From positions 62,001-126,000 of the forward strand of contig CAWGKQ010000007.1 in assembly GCA_963823245.1 (NCBI GenBank): DNA of 64,000 nt. Direction: 5' to 3'. Source of the stretch: JAWVFM01 sp963823245 (GTDB lineage Bacteria; Actinomycetota; Thermoleophilia; Solirubrobacterales; 70-9). This document shows, piece by piece, positions 53,340-60,881 of this stretch (the first letter of the stretch is position 1; each line of letters starts with the position of its first letter). The notes under the pieces were generated by a model. It did not search any database. It was not told where the DNA came from and saw nothing but the letters and a program-made list of their open reading frames with translations. The translations under genes were made by a program, and so were the position numbers.

Positions 53340-53749
53340 GCGATATCTATCAGGGCGTTCGCAGCGAGGGGGACCGCCGCGAGGCGGAGGAGATGGCGAA
53401 TCGTCACGACCCTGCCGTCTCTCAAGGTCAGCAGGTGTGCGACCCGCGCAGATGTGTTTACGCCGCTGTGCCTTCCCGGCCCGCCAATCCGCGCGACGAC
53501 GACTACCTGGTTGCCAGCGTCGATCACCTCCTCGGGTTCGGCCTGATACGCCTCGAACACCTCCATCAACTCCCGGAGAAATTCGCTCCGCCAGGCGCCC
53601 AGCCCTAGGTAGGTTCGAGGATGGTCGAAGAAGACGTCGGAGGCGTTCCACTCGATGTCGGGATCCAAGACCGCCGCGACCCGGTCGAGGTCGCCGTCGT
53701 TGAATGCCGCGTAGGCCCGCCGCACGATCTCCACGTTCTCCTGCGACAT
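53340..53749 (-). CDS. SnoaL/NTF2-like protein, C-terminus uncertain
   Basis: MSQENVEIVRRAYAAFNDGD, VAAVLDPDIEWNASDVFFDH and VIDAGNQVVVVARIGGPGRH are family-typical. After RDGRVVTIRH the expected EALEAAGL end is not found; the frame stays open into the hydrolase gene in a different phase. It has probably lost its last codons by deletion. A leaderless-type promoter sits at 53750-53767. Confidence 0.65.
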
Positions 53750-53857
53750 CGCCCGGCGCATTATCTCCGGTCGGCGGCTCGCGGAACCGACTGGAACGAT
53801 CGAAGCCGCCGGACTGACAACAAGCGTCAAACCCGGCGTTCTCGCGAGTCGCGCGCC

Positions 53858-54265
53858 CTAGTAGTGGTCGAGGTGCTCGGAGTCCGGCCAGATGCCGTCG
53901 CCGGGCATCTCGAGTCGATCGGTCAACGGCTGCCGCCACTCGGGCGTCTTGGTGGGCTCGCCCCAGTAGTCGGTGACGCGCACCGCCTGCCCGTCCTCCA
54001 ACTCGCCGATCGTCACGTTCCGGTACAGCCGTCCGTCACCGTAGTCGCAGGTCCACTCGACCACCACGACATCATCGAGTTGGAGGCGCCTGCCGACCTC
54101 CAGCGTGAGTTCGGGGAAGTTTCCCTCGACATCGGCGACGAGCTTGCTGGTGCGCACGATCTCGCCCATCTGCGGCCACTGGCGGACGACGTTCTCGGCC
54201 AGGGGCACGCCGAGGATGTAGGCCACCCGCGTTGCGCCGTCCGACTCCTGTTGATTCGTGCTCAT
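53858..54265 (-). CDS. SnoaL/NTF2-like protein
   Basis: A 135-residue protein: RQWPQMGEIVRTSKLVADVE, LDDVVVVEWTCDYGDGRLYR, DGQAVRVTDYWGEPTKTPEW follow the middle and C-terminal strands of the NTF2-like fold; the first helices are unlike the MSQENVE group. Upstream (54266-54306) lies a copy of the family start and promoter text ending in a short frame, so the gene may descend from a fusion. Confidence 0.7.
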   Translation of the reverse strand: MSTNQQESDGATRVAYILGVPLAENVVRQWPQMGEIVRTSKLVADVEGNFPELTLEVGRRLQLDDVVVVEWTCDYGDGRLYRNVTIGELEDGQAVRVTDYWGEPTKTPEWRQPLTDRLEMPGDGIWPDSEHLDHY

Positions 54266-54426
54266 TTCGATCGCGTTCCTTTCTCCGACATCGTCCGGCG
54301 CAGTATCTCCCTACGTCAGCTGAGGGTGACGCTTTGGCCTCAGAGGCAACTGTCGCGCAGACTGTCGCGCAGGCGCATCCGGAGACCAGAAAGGGCTTGT
54401 TCAAGCCATGCCGGGCCTTCCGGCCT

Positions 54427-54473
54427 GAGGTCCACGAAACCGAAGGTCACAGGTTCGAATCCTGTCGGGCGCG
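54427..54473 (+). repeat. tRNA-Arg(ACG) 3' half, second copy
   Basis: Loop CCACGAA (anticodon ACG) with the same AGGTC, T arm and acceptor strand as 50491. Preceded by doubled ACTGTCGCGCAG, which reads ATVAQTVAQA, an integrase-tail-like text. Confidence 0.75.
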
Positions 54474-54601
54474 TTGGCTCAACCAAGCCGCTCGTGGCTT
54501 GCACAACCCCTTCTGAAAAGGATCGGGCTTGTCAGCGTCTCAGCCGGAGAGCCGCTTGACCCCGCTCAAGACTGTCCGCTTGGGTGCGCCGACTGTCAGG
54601 C

Positions 54602-55132
54602 TCAAGGATTTAGGCACCAACACTCCGGCCGATCCGAGATGATCGTGCAGCAGCTGTAGCCGGTGTCATTGTTGCTCGGATCAGGGCAGCAAGTTCCGCC
54701 CGCTCCGGCGCACCCGTCGCAGGGGCCGTTGTGCTGGCTTGGGTTGAAGCCGGGACAGCCAGGCTGGCTGCAATTCCACGCGTCCGAGCGGGACTTAATG
54801 GCCGCGACGTCGAGGCATTTCATCGTCAGCTTCTCGCTGATCGGCTTCCGCTGCGCGGCGTACGCAAACAGAATGCCCGGCCCGGCGTAACCAACGTAAC
54901 CGCCGATAAAGCTGGACGCGACTTGGCATGCATTTATCGCGTCGGTGAAGTTCTTTCCATTTGTCCACAGACAACCGGTCTGACAGCCGCTGGCGTCGGC
55001 GGCACGAGCCGGCACCGCGCGGACGAGGGGCAAAGTCAGCGCCGTTGCCCCCGCGAGTGCGGCCTTGATGCCGTGGCGCCGGGTGTGGGGCGTGGCGAGC
55101 CGGTCGAACCAATGCTCGAAACCGGCGCTCAT
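54602..55132 (-). CDS. Tat-exported 14-cysteine protein
   Basis: A 176-residue protein. RRHGIKAALAGATALTLPLV is a Tat-like signal, cleaved near ARAADA. The mature part has 14 cysteines, clustered as GCQTGC near the start and CSQPGCPG, PCDGCAG, TCCP, SCC, CWC in the last 60 residues, enough for seven disulfides. There is no CxxCH, so no c-type haem. A central helix (FIGGYVGYAGPGILFAYAAQ) is hydrophobic. Cysteine density, export and the adjacent MauE-thioredoxin gene recall the MauA light chain of methylamine dehydrogenase, but there is no MauB. No family recognised. Confidence 0.75.
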   Translation of the reverse strand: MSAGFEHWFDRLATPHTRRHGIKAALAGATALTLPLVRAVPARAADASGCQTGCLWTNGKNFTDAINACQVASSFIGGYVGYAGPGILFAYAAQRKPISEKLTMKCLDVAAIKSRSDAWNCSQPGCPGFNPSQHNGPCDGCAGAGGTCCPDPSNNDTGYSCCTIISDRPECWCLNP

Positions 55133-55614
55133 GATCCGGGACCGAAGTTGAAGCCGGAGTTAGCCTTCAGATAGTCGGTCACGTGCTCCGCCTCCTTCAG
55201 ACAGGAAACCTGGTGCGCGGTGATCGGTGCGACGACGGCGTTGACATCGTCAGGTGGTTGGCCCGGCGTGCTCCAGACGTCTCCTCGCGCGGACCACGAC
55301 GCCGCCTGCTGCTTTAGCGCCTCCCGCAAGTGCCGCTTGTCGTCACCGTTGAAGTCGACCTGAGCGAGGTCGTCGCGGATCTGAAGCAGCACGGTCGCGA
55401 CCGTCCGGCACTGCTTCGCGGCCTCCAGCACCGAGGCCGAGAGTTGGCCATCGGACGTGGAGTACCACGCGGGCCCCCGATTCTGCCCATCGGCATTGTC
55501 GAAGTCCAACAGCACGTCGATCGAGCTGATCGCCTCGAAGATTCGCCGCAAGCGCTTCTTCTCGTACAGCACGGCGCGGACTCTCTTGATTTCCTTGTTC
55601 GTGGGCTTGGCCAT
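55129..55614 (-). CDS. Hypothetical helical protein in the MauE operon
   Basis: A 161-residue mostly helical protein: KEIKRVRAVLYEKKRLRRIF, SASVLEAAKQCRTVATVLLQ, HQVSCLKEAEHVTDYLKANS. No signal or membrane segment, so it is likely cytosolic. It overlaps the 14-Cys gene by 4 bp and follows the MauE gene by 7 bp. Might be a chaperone for the exported partner; that is context only. Confidence 0.7.
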   Translation of the reverse strand: MAKPTNKEIKRVRAVLYEKKRLRRIFEAISSIDVLLDFDNADGQNRGPAWYSTSDGQLSASVLEAAKQCRTVATVLLQIRDDLAQVDFNGDDKRHLREALKQQAASWSARGDVWSTPGQPPDDVNAVVAPITAHQVSCLKEAEHVTDYLKANSGFNFGPGS

Positions 55615-55621
55615 CGCTTTC

Positions 55622-56626
55622 CTAGGTCACCGGGGTGTCGGCTAGCAGTAGCTCGATCGCGCGCTCCCCAACGGCGACCGAGCTCGCGATCCGGCCATCG
55701 GCTCCGATAATCACGGCGCTCGGCACGCGGTGGGCGTGGTAGACCTCGGCGACCTCGTGCTGATTCTGCAGCAGCACGGCGTCGAAAGCATGGCCGTTGA
55801 GCCGGCGTCGGTTCTCGGCGACATCGCCACGCGTGACGACCGCCACGGCGAGCTCGTCGCCTCGATCGGCGCGGAGATGAGCGAGCTTGGCGAGCATCGG
55901 CTGGCAGGCTGCGCAGCTGGGATCGGAGAAGGCGAGCGCGACCGGCCGGCCGCCGGCAAGGAGCCCCGCGAGGGATCGGTGGCGCCCGTCGAGATCGGGA
56001 AGCTCGAAGTTCGGCGCCGCGGACCGCTCGGGCAAGCCGCCCTGCCGGCGAGTCGGCTCGGCCTCACCGACCGCCGCCTCGAGCGCACGCACCCGCTCGA
56101 TCAGACGCCCGTTCTGGCGGAAGAGCTGGTAGCTCAACCAGCCCTGAAAGGCGAGCGCCGCGGCGATGACGATGGCGCCAGTGAGGAGCGCCGCGTCGGC
56201 GCCGGCGAGCGCCGCGCCGATGCGCGCCCCCGGCCCGGCAACGGCGATCACCCCGGCCACCGCCGCGAGCGCCAGGTTTCGCAGCAGCGAACCGCGGCCG
56301 ATCGGCGCTGAGTGAAGGGTGCCAAAGCAATTGCAGTCAGGCTCCTCACCGCGAGCAAGCGAACGGGCGATCGCGGCTGAGAACACGAGCAGCGTCACGG
56401 CCGCCGCCAGCCCGCCCCAGCGTGCGGTCGCGGCTGGGAGCAGCAGCGCCGCGATCGCAAGCTCCACGGCTGGAAGTGCGACTTGTCCGGGCGCGGCAAG
56501 GCGGGCCGGGAGTCCGAACTCCGTCAGCGTCTTGCGCGTACCACTCCGGTCGGCGAGCTTGGCCACCGCAGCGCCGGCGAAGATCGCGGCGAGCCCGACC
56601 CGGGCGATTAGGAGAGCAACGTCCAT
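55622..56626 (-). CDS. MauE-like membrane protein fused to a thioredoxin-fold (MauD/TlpA-like) domain
   Basis: A 334-residue fusion. Residues 1-150 are a four-helix MauE/DoxX-type module (LLIARVGLAAIFAGAAVAKL ... EEPDCNCFGTLHSAPIG, the CxCFG motif typical of MauE). A fifth helix (ALLTGAIVIAAALAFQGWL) leads to a periplasm-facing redoxin domain from about residue 205: APNFELPDLDGRHRSLAGLL, SDPSCAACQPMLAKLAHLRA (CxxC), and the cis-Pro loop HRVPSAVIIGADG. MauE and MauD together form disulfides in exported MauA; here they are one protein beside a 14-Cys exported protein. ATG 56626 begins right at helix 1. Confidence 0.85.
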   Translation of the reverse strand: MDVALLIARVGLAAIFAGAAVAKLADRSGTRKTLTEFGLPARLAAPGQVALPAVELAIAALLLPAATARWGGLAAAVTLLVFSAAIARSLARGEEPDCNCFGTLHSAPIGRGSLLRNLALAAVAGVIAVAGPGARIGAALAGADAALLTGAIVIAAALAFQGWLSYQLFRQNGRLIERVRALEAAVGEAEPTRRQGGLPERSAAPNFELPDLDGRHRSLAGLLAGGRPVALAFSDPSCAACQPMLAKLAHLRADRGDELAVAVVTRGDVAENRRRLNGHAFDAVLLQNQHEVAEVYHAHRVPSAVIIGADGRIASSVAVGERAIELLLADTPVT

Positions 56627-56700
56627 GTCTGGTCCCCCGACCGGAGGCGAGCCTACCGGTCAAGCCCTTCGAATGTCAAGACCGTCACTGACTCAACGTC

Positions 56701-57045
56701 TTAGACGGGACCGTCGCGTGTCGCGTTGCGTGCCCAATCGAAATCCATCGGCAGGCCGCTCTCACGCCCTTCGCCCGGCTGCCAGGTGAGGACGACAAGA
56801 CGCCCATCGGGGGCCGGAATGATTTCGTCGACACCCGCTACCCACGCTACCCAGACCTCGCGCCACTCAGCGAGGCCGCGCGGGATGCCCTCGATGCCCC
56901 GGTAGGTCTGATCGGGTCACTCGCGAAAATGCGACAGGTCGTAGACGGCCTCGGGTCAAAAGAACGACGCGAACAGGGCATCGAGGTCCCCCCGAAGCCA
57001 CGTGTCCCACGCCCGACGCACGATCTCCACGTTCTCCTGCGACAT
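56701..57045 (-). pseudogene. SnoaL/NTF2-like gene with two in-frame TGA codons
   Basis: One frame from ATG 57045 to TAA 56701 reads MSQENVEIVRRAWDTWLRGD, then FASFF-TGA-PEAVYDLSHFRE-TGA-PDQTYRGIEGIPRG and WVAGVDEIIPAPDGRLVVLT. Only two TGAs, at 56958-56956 and 56919-56917, interrupt an otherwise perfect 114-residue family member. The second replaces a position where Trp fits (REWPDQT). No shift is needed. Either a young pseudogene or stop-codon readthrough; the former is simpler. Confidence 0.65.
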
Positions 57046-57062
57046 CGCCCGCGCAGTATCTC
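57046..57062 (-). promoter_or_regulatory. Leaderless-type promoter of an SnoaL gene
   Basis: On the minus strand GAGATACTGCGCGGGCG abuts the ATG at 57045, identical to 49662-49678. The copies at 53750 and 58579 differ by one to three bases. Confidence 0.6.
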
Positions 57063-57109
57063 GCGTCGGATGACCGATAGTCTCGGGCTCTCGAGCGAAG
57101 GGAGAACCC

Positions 57110-57149
57110 ATGACCGAGGATGAAAAGACATGACCGAGGATGAAAAGAC
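57110..57149 (+). repeat. 20-bp tandem duplication over a start codon
   Basis: ATGACCGAGGATGAAAAGAC occurs twice in a row. The first copy, next to the GAAGGGAGAACCC RBS, makes a seven-codon frame whose TGA (57131-57133) overlaps the ATG of the second copy (57130). Confidence 0.85.
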
Positions 57150-57567
57150 CTTCGAAGGGCAGTGCTACTGCGGCGCTGTCAGGATTGCCGTCACGGGCGA
57201 TCCGGAGGGCGCTGGCTACTGCCATTGCGCCGCCTGTAGGAGCTGGTCCGCCAGCCCCGTCAACGCATTCACGCTCTGGAAGCCCGAGGCGGTCAAGGTG
57301 ACCCAAGGAGAGGACCAAATCGGCGAGTACCACCAGAACGAGCGGAGCTATCGGCAGTGGTGCAAGGCCTGCGGTGGCCACGTGCTCACGCGGCACCCGC
57401 AGTGGAACTTGGTCGACGTCTACGCGGCGACGATCCCCGAATTTCCGTTCGCGCCCGGGGTGCACGTCAATTACGAGTCGACCGTGCTGCCCATGAAGGA
57501 TGGTCTCCCCAAGCTCAAGGACTTCCCGGGAGAGTTGGGCGGCTCCGGCGAGGCGATCGCCGAGTAG
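57130..57567 (+). CDS. GFA/CENP-V-type zinc protein
   Basis: A 145-residue protein of the glutathione-dependent formaldehyde-activating-like family: GQCYCGAVRIAVTG (CxC), GYCHCAACRSWSASPVN (CxxC with extra Cys) and WCKACGGHVLTRHPQW (CxxCG), the full zinc set. The family mostly has unknown catalytic roles; a few activate S-hydroxymethylglutathione. ATG 57130 is the frame start, but the good RBS sits before the duplicated mini-frame, so expression probably depends on reinitiation at the overlapping stop-start. Confidence 0.88.
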   Translation: MTEDEKTFEGQCYCGAVRIAVTGDPEGAGYCHCAACRSWSASPVNAFTLWKPEAVKVTQGEDQIGEYHQNERSYRQWCKACGGHVLTRHPQWNLVDVYAATIPEFPFAPGVHVNYESTVLPMKDGLPKLKDFPGELGGSGEAIAE

Positions 57568-57729
57568 CACCGCGACAGGCGGGGGATTAGTAAGGCTCGA
57601 CGTCTCCTGCGACGTGACGTAAGAGGCGACTGTCGCGCGCCGGGTCGCTGAGACCGGCGCCGCTCGAGTCCTCGGAGGCGTCCCGGGCTGCGTCGAGCTT
57701 GGCGGCGAACGCCGTCGCGCACGCGCCCG

Positions 57730-58140
57730 CTAATCGACGAATCGCAGCATGCGGTCCAGGTACGTGAGGTGGAATGTCCGCTCGATCGCTTCCGGGCCAC
57801 GCATGAAGCGAAGGTCTCGCCGCTGCAGTTCCGCACGTGTATTCGCCCGCAGGAGACAGGCGACGCCGGTGCTGTCGATGAAGTCGAGGCCGCTCAGATC
57901 GATGATGAGCGGGCAGCCCTCCGCCTCCGGACTGGCGAGGACCTCGGTGAACGTCTCGGCGGCCGCGAGGTCGAGCTCGCCAAAGAGCTGCAGCCAGAAG
58001 ATGCCGTCAGCATCCATGCGGCCACTCATCAAGAGCTCCCCGGCCTCGGCCTGAACAATCGGTTGTGCCAGTTCCTCCGACTTAACCAAGAGCGCTTCCT
58101 CCTTGAACGCAGGACCCACTACCGGGACAACGAGCGTCAA
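57730..58140 (-). CDS. STAS-domain protein (anti-sigma factor antagonist-like)
   Basis: A 136-residue protein whose last 95 residues are a STAS domain: GIFWLQLFGELDLAAAETFT, then LIIDLSGLDFIDSTGVACLL with the conserved phosphorylatable Ser (DSTG), and MRGPEAIERTFHLTYLDRML. SpoIIAA-type proteins bind anti-sigma kinases when dephosphorylated. No kinase gene is nearby. The 40 N-terminal residues are extra; ATG 58020 (MRGR-like MDADG) or upstream codons are possible alternatives. Confidence 0.85.
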   Translation of the reverse strand: MTLVVPVVGPAFKEEALLVKSEELAQPIVQAEAGELLMSGRMDADGIFWLQLFGELDLAAAETFTEVLASPEAEGCPLIIDLSGLDFIDSTGVACLLRANTRAELQRRDLRFMRGPEAIERTFHLTYLDRMLRFVD

Positions 58141-58169
58141 ATGCAGATGTCAGGCGCTACCTGGAAGCT

Positions 58170-58578
58170 TCAGTCGACAAGCCCGGCGGCTTCGAGGGCC
58201 TCGGTCTTCGACCTGAAGCCCATCGTGCCACTGACAATGACCCGTCGCGAAATTCCCAGAGGTCGCATATCGAGTGCCACCCCGCTGTCCTTGGCGCGGC
58301 CGTGCCACCGAGCGTCGCAGACGACGAAGTCGCCTCGCTCCATGTATTCCCGGATATCGGCGCGAAGGTCGTTGAACGCGGCCGTCCATAGGGCGAGAGC
58401 CGCTTCCATCGCCTCCCGGCCCCTCAACACGTCCGCCTGGTCGGGCGCGTTCGCCATATCTCGAAGTTCGGCATCGGGCGAGAACGCCTCATCCCAAACC
58501 TCCCCGAATCCGCTCGCACCACTTTCGTTTGAACGCCTCGTTGACTCGGCGCACAATCTCCACGTTCTGCTGCGACAT
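58170..58578 (-). pseudogene. SnoaL/NTF2-like gene with one frameshift
   Basis: MSQQNVEIVRRVNEAFKR from ATG 58578, then after a one-base shift near 58525 SGASGFGEVWDEAFSPDAEL, GREAMEAALALWTAAFNDLR and FRSKTEALEAAGLVD to the stop at 58170. Leaderless-type promoter text is at 58579-58593. Otherwise a typical family member. Confidence 0.65.
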
Positions 58579-58659
58579 CGCCTGCAGTATCTCGCGCCGA
58601 GGCGACCCCGCAACCTGGGTCCGACGCGATGTCGCGCCCGCCGCGTTCCGGTGCGTGCG

Positions 58660-59799
58660 TCAGAGCCGCTGGTGTGGGAACTCGCTCGCACGGCCCTGAA
58701 ACGACAGGATCTTCGGGTTCAGCACCCGGCCGTCGCGGATCTCGATCGCGCGGCGCAGGGTCTCGCTTTGGTCCCAGGCGTTGGGACCGGCCATGAGGTC
58801 CGTTAGCTGGGGGATGAGGGCCTGACTGAGCCCCCAGGTCGCCGAGTTCCACAGCAGGGATGGGCTGTGGTCGACGCCGTAGTTGAAGCGCCCGCCTCCG
58901 ACGTCGAACGTCGGCTCGGAGAACGTGGTCGGGCGCGCCCACTCGAAGCCCATCCCCTCGTCGCAGGCGACGTCGACGAACAGCGTTCCCGGCCGGAACC
59001 GCTCGAGCTCGGCGCGGTTGACCATGATCATCGGCCGGTCGGTGTCCTGCAGCATGCAGTTGACGATTACGTCGTGCTCGGCGAGGAGCTCGGCGACGGT
59101 CTCATGCGGCGCGTCGAGCTCGAGCGGGACGGACGGGTGGTCGGGGTCGCGGCCGAACGTGATCATCTCGACGCTGTGGATCGGATCGGCCACCGCCTCG
59201 GCGGGCCGGCGGGTCAGCCCAGTGATGTCACGGACCCCCATGGCCTGGAGCGCGGTGACCGAGCCGCGGCCGGTCGCGCCGAAGCTGATGACGGCCGCTC
59301 GTAGCCTGCGCCCGTACTCGCCGGTGATCCCGCGGAGCTGCATCGCGTGAAGAACCGAGCAGTAGCCGGCCAGCTCGTTGTTCTCGTGGAAGACGTGGAG
59401 ACCGAATGAGCCGTCGGCCCGCCAGTGGTTCATCGCCTCCCACGCGATCACCGTCAGGCGACGGTCGATCGCGAGCTGGGTGAGCTCGGCGTCCTGCACG
59501 CAGTGAGCCCATCCGCACAGAACCTGCCCCTCGCGCATGCGGGCGACGTCGTCCGTCGTCGGCTTCGGAAGCACCAGGATGGAGGCCTCGTCGAAGAGAC
59601 GGTCCCTTGGCATCAGGCCGCCGACGAGGGAGACAAGCTCGGAGTCGGCCACCTGGAATCGCTCGCCGTAGCCCTCCTCCAGGAGGATTCTCGGCCGAAG
59701 CCCCGAGCCGATCTCGGCGATCTGGTCGGGGTGAAGGGCCAACCGCTGCTCGTGCTCCTTCCGGGAGCTGGCGATGACACCGAGCGTGATGGCGTCCAC
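58660..59799 (-). CDS. N5-(carboxyethyl)ornithine synthase / alanine-dehydrogenase-like protein
   Basis: A 379-residue enzyme of the AlaDH/PNT family: LGVIASSRKEHEQRLALHPD is the N-terminal substrate-binding strand with the conserved Arg, and RAAVISFGATGRGSVTALQA the NAD(P)-binding loop (GxGxxG variant). VNCMLQDTDRPMIMV and LFVDVACDEGMGFEWARPTT match the carboxyethylornithine synthase branch rather than alanine dehydrogenase. It would reductively join pyruvate to an amino acid side chain. Last gene of a three-gene operon with gaps of 16 and 10 bp. Confidence 0.82.
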   Translation of the reverse strand: MDAITLGVIASSRKEHEQRLALHPDQIAEIGSGLRPRILLEEGYGERFQVADSELVSLVGGLMPRDRLFDEASILVLPKPTTDDVARMREGQVLCGWAHCVQDAELTQLAIDRRLTVIAWEAMNHWRADGSFGLHVFHENNELAGYCSVLHAMQLRGITGEYGRRLRAAVISFGATGRGSVTALQAMGVRDITGLTRRPAEAVADPIHSVEMITFGRDPDHPSVPLELDAPHETVAELLAEHDVIVNCMLQDTDRPMIMVNRAELERFRPGTLFVDVACDEGMGFEWARPTTFSEPTFDVGGGRFNYGVDHSPSLLWNSATWGLSQALIPQLTDLMAGPNAWDQSETLRRAIEIRDGRVLNPKILSFQGRASEFPHQRL

Positions 59800-59815
59800 A
59801 GCCGCTTCCGAACCT

Positions 59816-60871
59816 TCAGAGCGAGCTCAGCTCGGGGATGACCTGCTCGCCCACGAGCCGAACCTGTTCCCCGAGATCGGGTAGGCCCTCGACCTCGATC
59901 CCAGCCCATGCCCTCAGGGTGAACGGGTCCGTGAACGAAACCAGCGCGTGGTTGAGGCCCACCGGGACGTATGTCTCCGCCAGCCACCGCACCCAGTCCT
60001 CGGGCGTACCCGCGACCATGATCCGGTCGGCGATCTCATCCGGCGTGGCCTCGAGCGCACGCTGAACGTCGCCGGTGGCGAAGGCCTCGGTGACCGAGGC
60101 GACCTGTTGTGGCTCGATCCCGTGCCGTTCCAGCAGCGCCGGCGGCATCGAGGGGATGTAGAACGCCGCGAGGGTGCGGCCCGCGCGACGCGCAACCTCT
60201 CCGTCCGGAGCGATCGCGCCGAGCAGGGAGTCGCCGAGGTCGAGGCCGTCGAGGCTTCGGCCGGCGCGCCCGACCCCGATGCGGAAGTTTTCGACCGCGT
60301 AGCCGAGGGCCTCGGGCGAGTAAGCGCAGGCGGTGTGAAGGCCGTCCGCGATCTCGCCGGCCAGCTGCATCGACTTCGGACCACCCATGGCGCCGATCTT
60401 GAGGGGCAGGTGTTCCTGCACGGGGCGGGCGGCCGTGGTGACCCCGCTGTAGCTGTAGAAGTCGCCCTCGAAGTCGATCGCGCCCTCGTCGAGGACAGTT
60501 CGCATCACATGGTGCGCCTCCCGCAGGCGGGCGATCGGACGGGTCCCACGCCACTCGACGCCGTACTGCTCGAGCATCGCGATGTTGCCGATGCCGAAGA
60601 CCACCTCGGCACGTCCGCCGCTCAACTCGTCGAGGGTGGCGGCAAGTTGAGCGATGTAGGTCGGCTCCCGCATGTAGATCGGCGCAACGCACGGGCCGAG
60701 CCTGATCCGCTCGGTGCGCTGCGCGGCGGCGGCGAACAGGAGCCACGCGTCCTTGTGGTAGATCTCGTCGGCGCTGTAGCAGCCGTGGTAGCCCAACCCG
60801 TCCGCCAGCGCCACCGCGCCCAGAAGCTCCGCTGCCGGCTGCTCGGGAAGCATCTGGAAGCTGAGGAGCAT
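59816..60871 (-). CDS. LLM-class flavin/F420-dependent oxidoreductase
   Basis: A 351-residue luciferase-like TIM barrel: AAELLGAVALADGLGYHGCY, RIRLGPCVAPIYMREPTYIA, DELSGGRAEVVFGIG (the conserved SGGR turn) and LPLKIGAMGGPKSMQLAGEI. The non-prolyl cis-type bulge and GxGG pattern fit F420-dependent members such as methylene-tetrahydromethanopterin reductase-like proteins; FMN use cannot be excluded. It sits between the carboxyethylornithine-synthase-like and propeller genes. Confidence 0.88.
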   Translation of the reverse strand: MLLSFQMLPEQPAAELLGAVALADGLGYHGCYSADEIYHKDAWLLFAAAAQRTERIRLGPCVAPIYMREPTYIAQLAATLDELSGGRAEVVFGIGNIAMLEQYGVEWRGTRPIARLREAHHVMRTVLDEGAIDFEGDFYSYSGVTTAARPVQEHLPLKIGAMGGPKSMQLAGEIADGLHTACAYSPEALGYAVENFRIGVGRAGRSLDGLDLGDSLLGAIAPDGEVARRAGRTLAAFYIPSMPPALLERHGIEPQQVASVTEAFATGDVQRALEATPDEIADRIMVAGTPEDWVRWLAETYVPVGLNHALVSFTDPFTLRAWAGIEVEGLPDLGEQVRLVGEQVIPELSSL

Positions 60872-60881
60872 CCGCGCGAGC

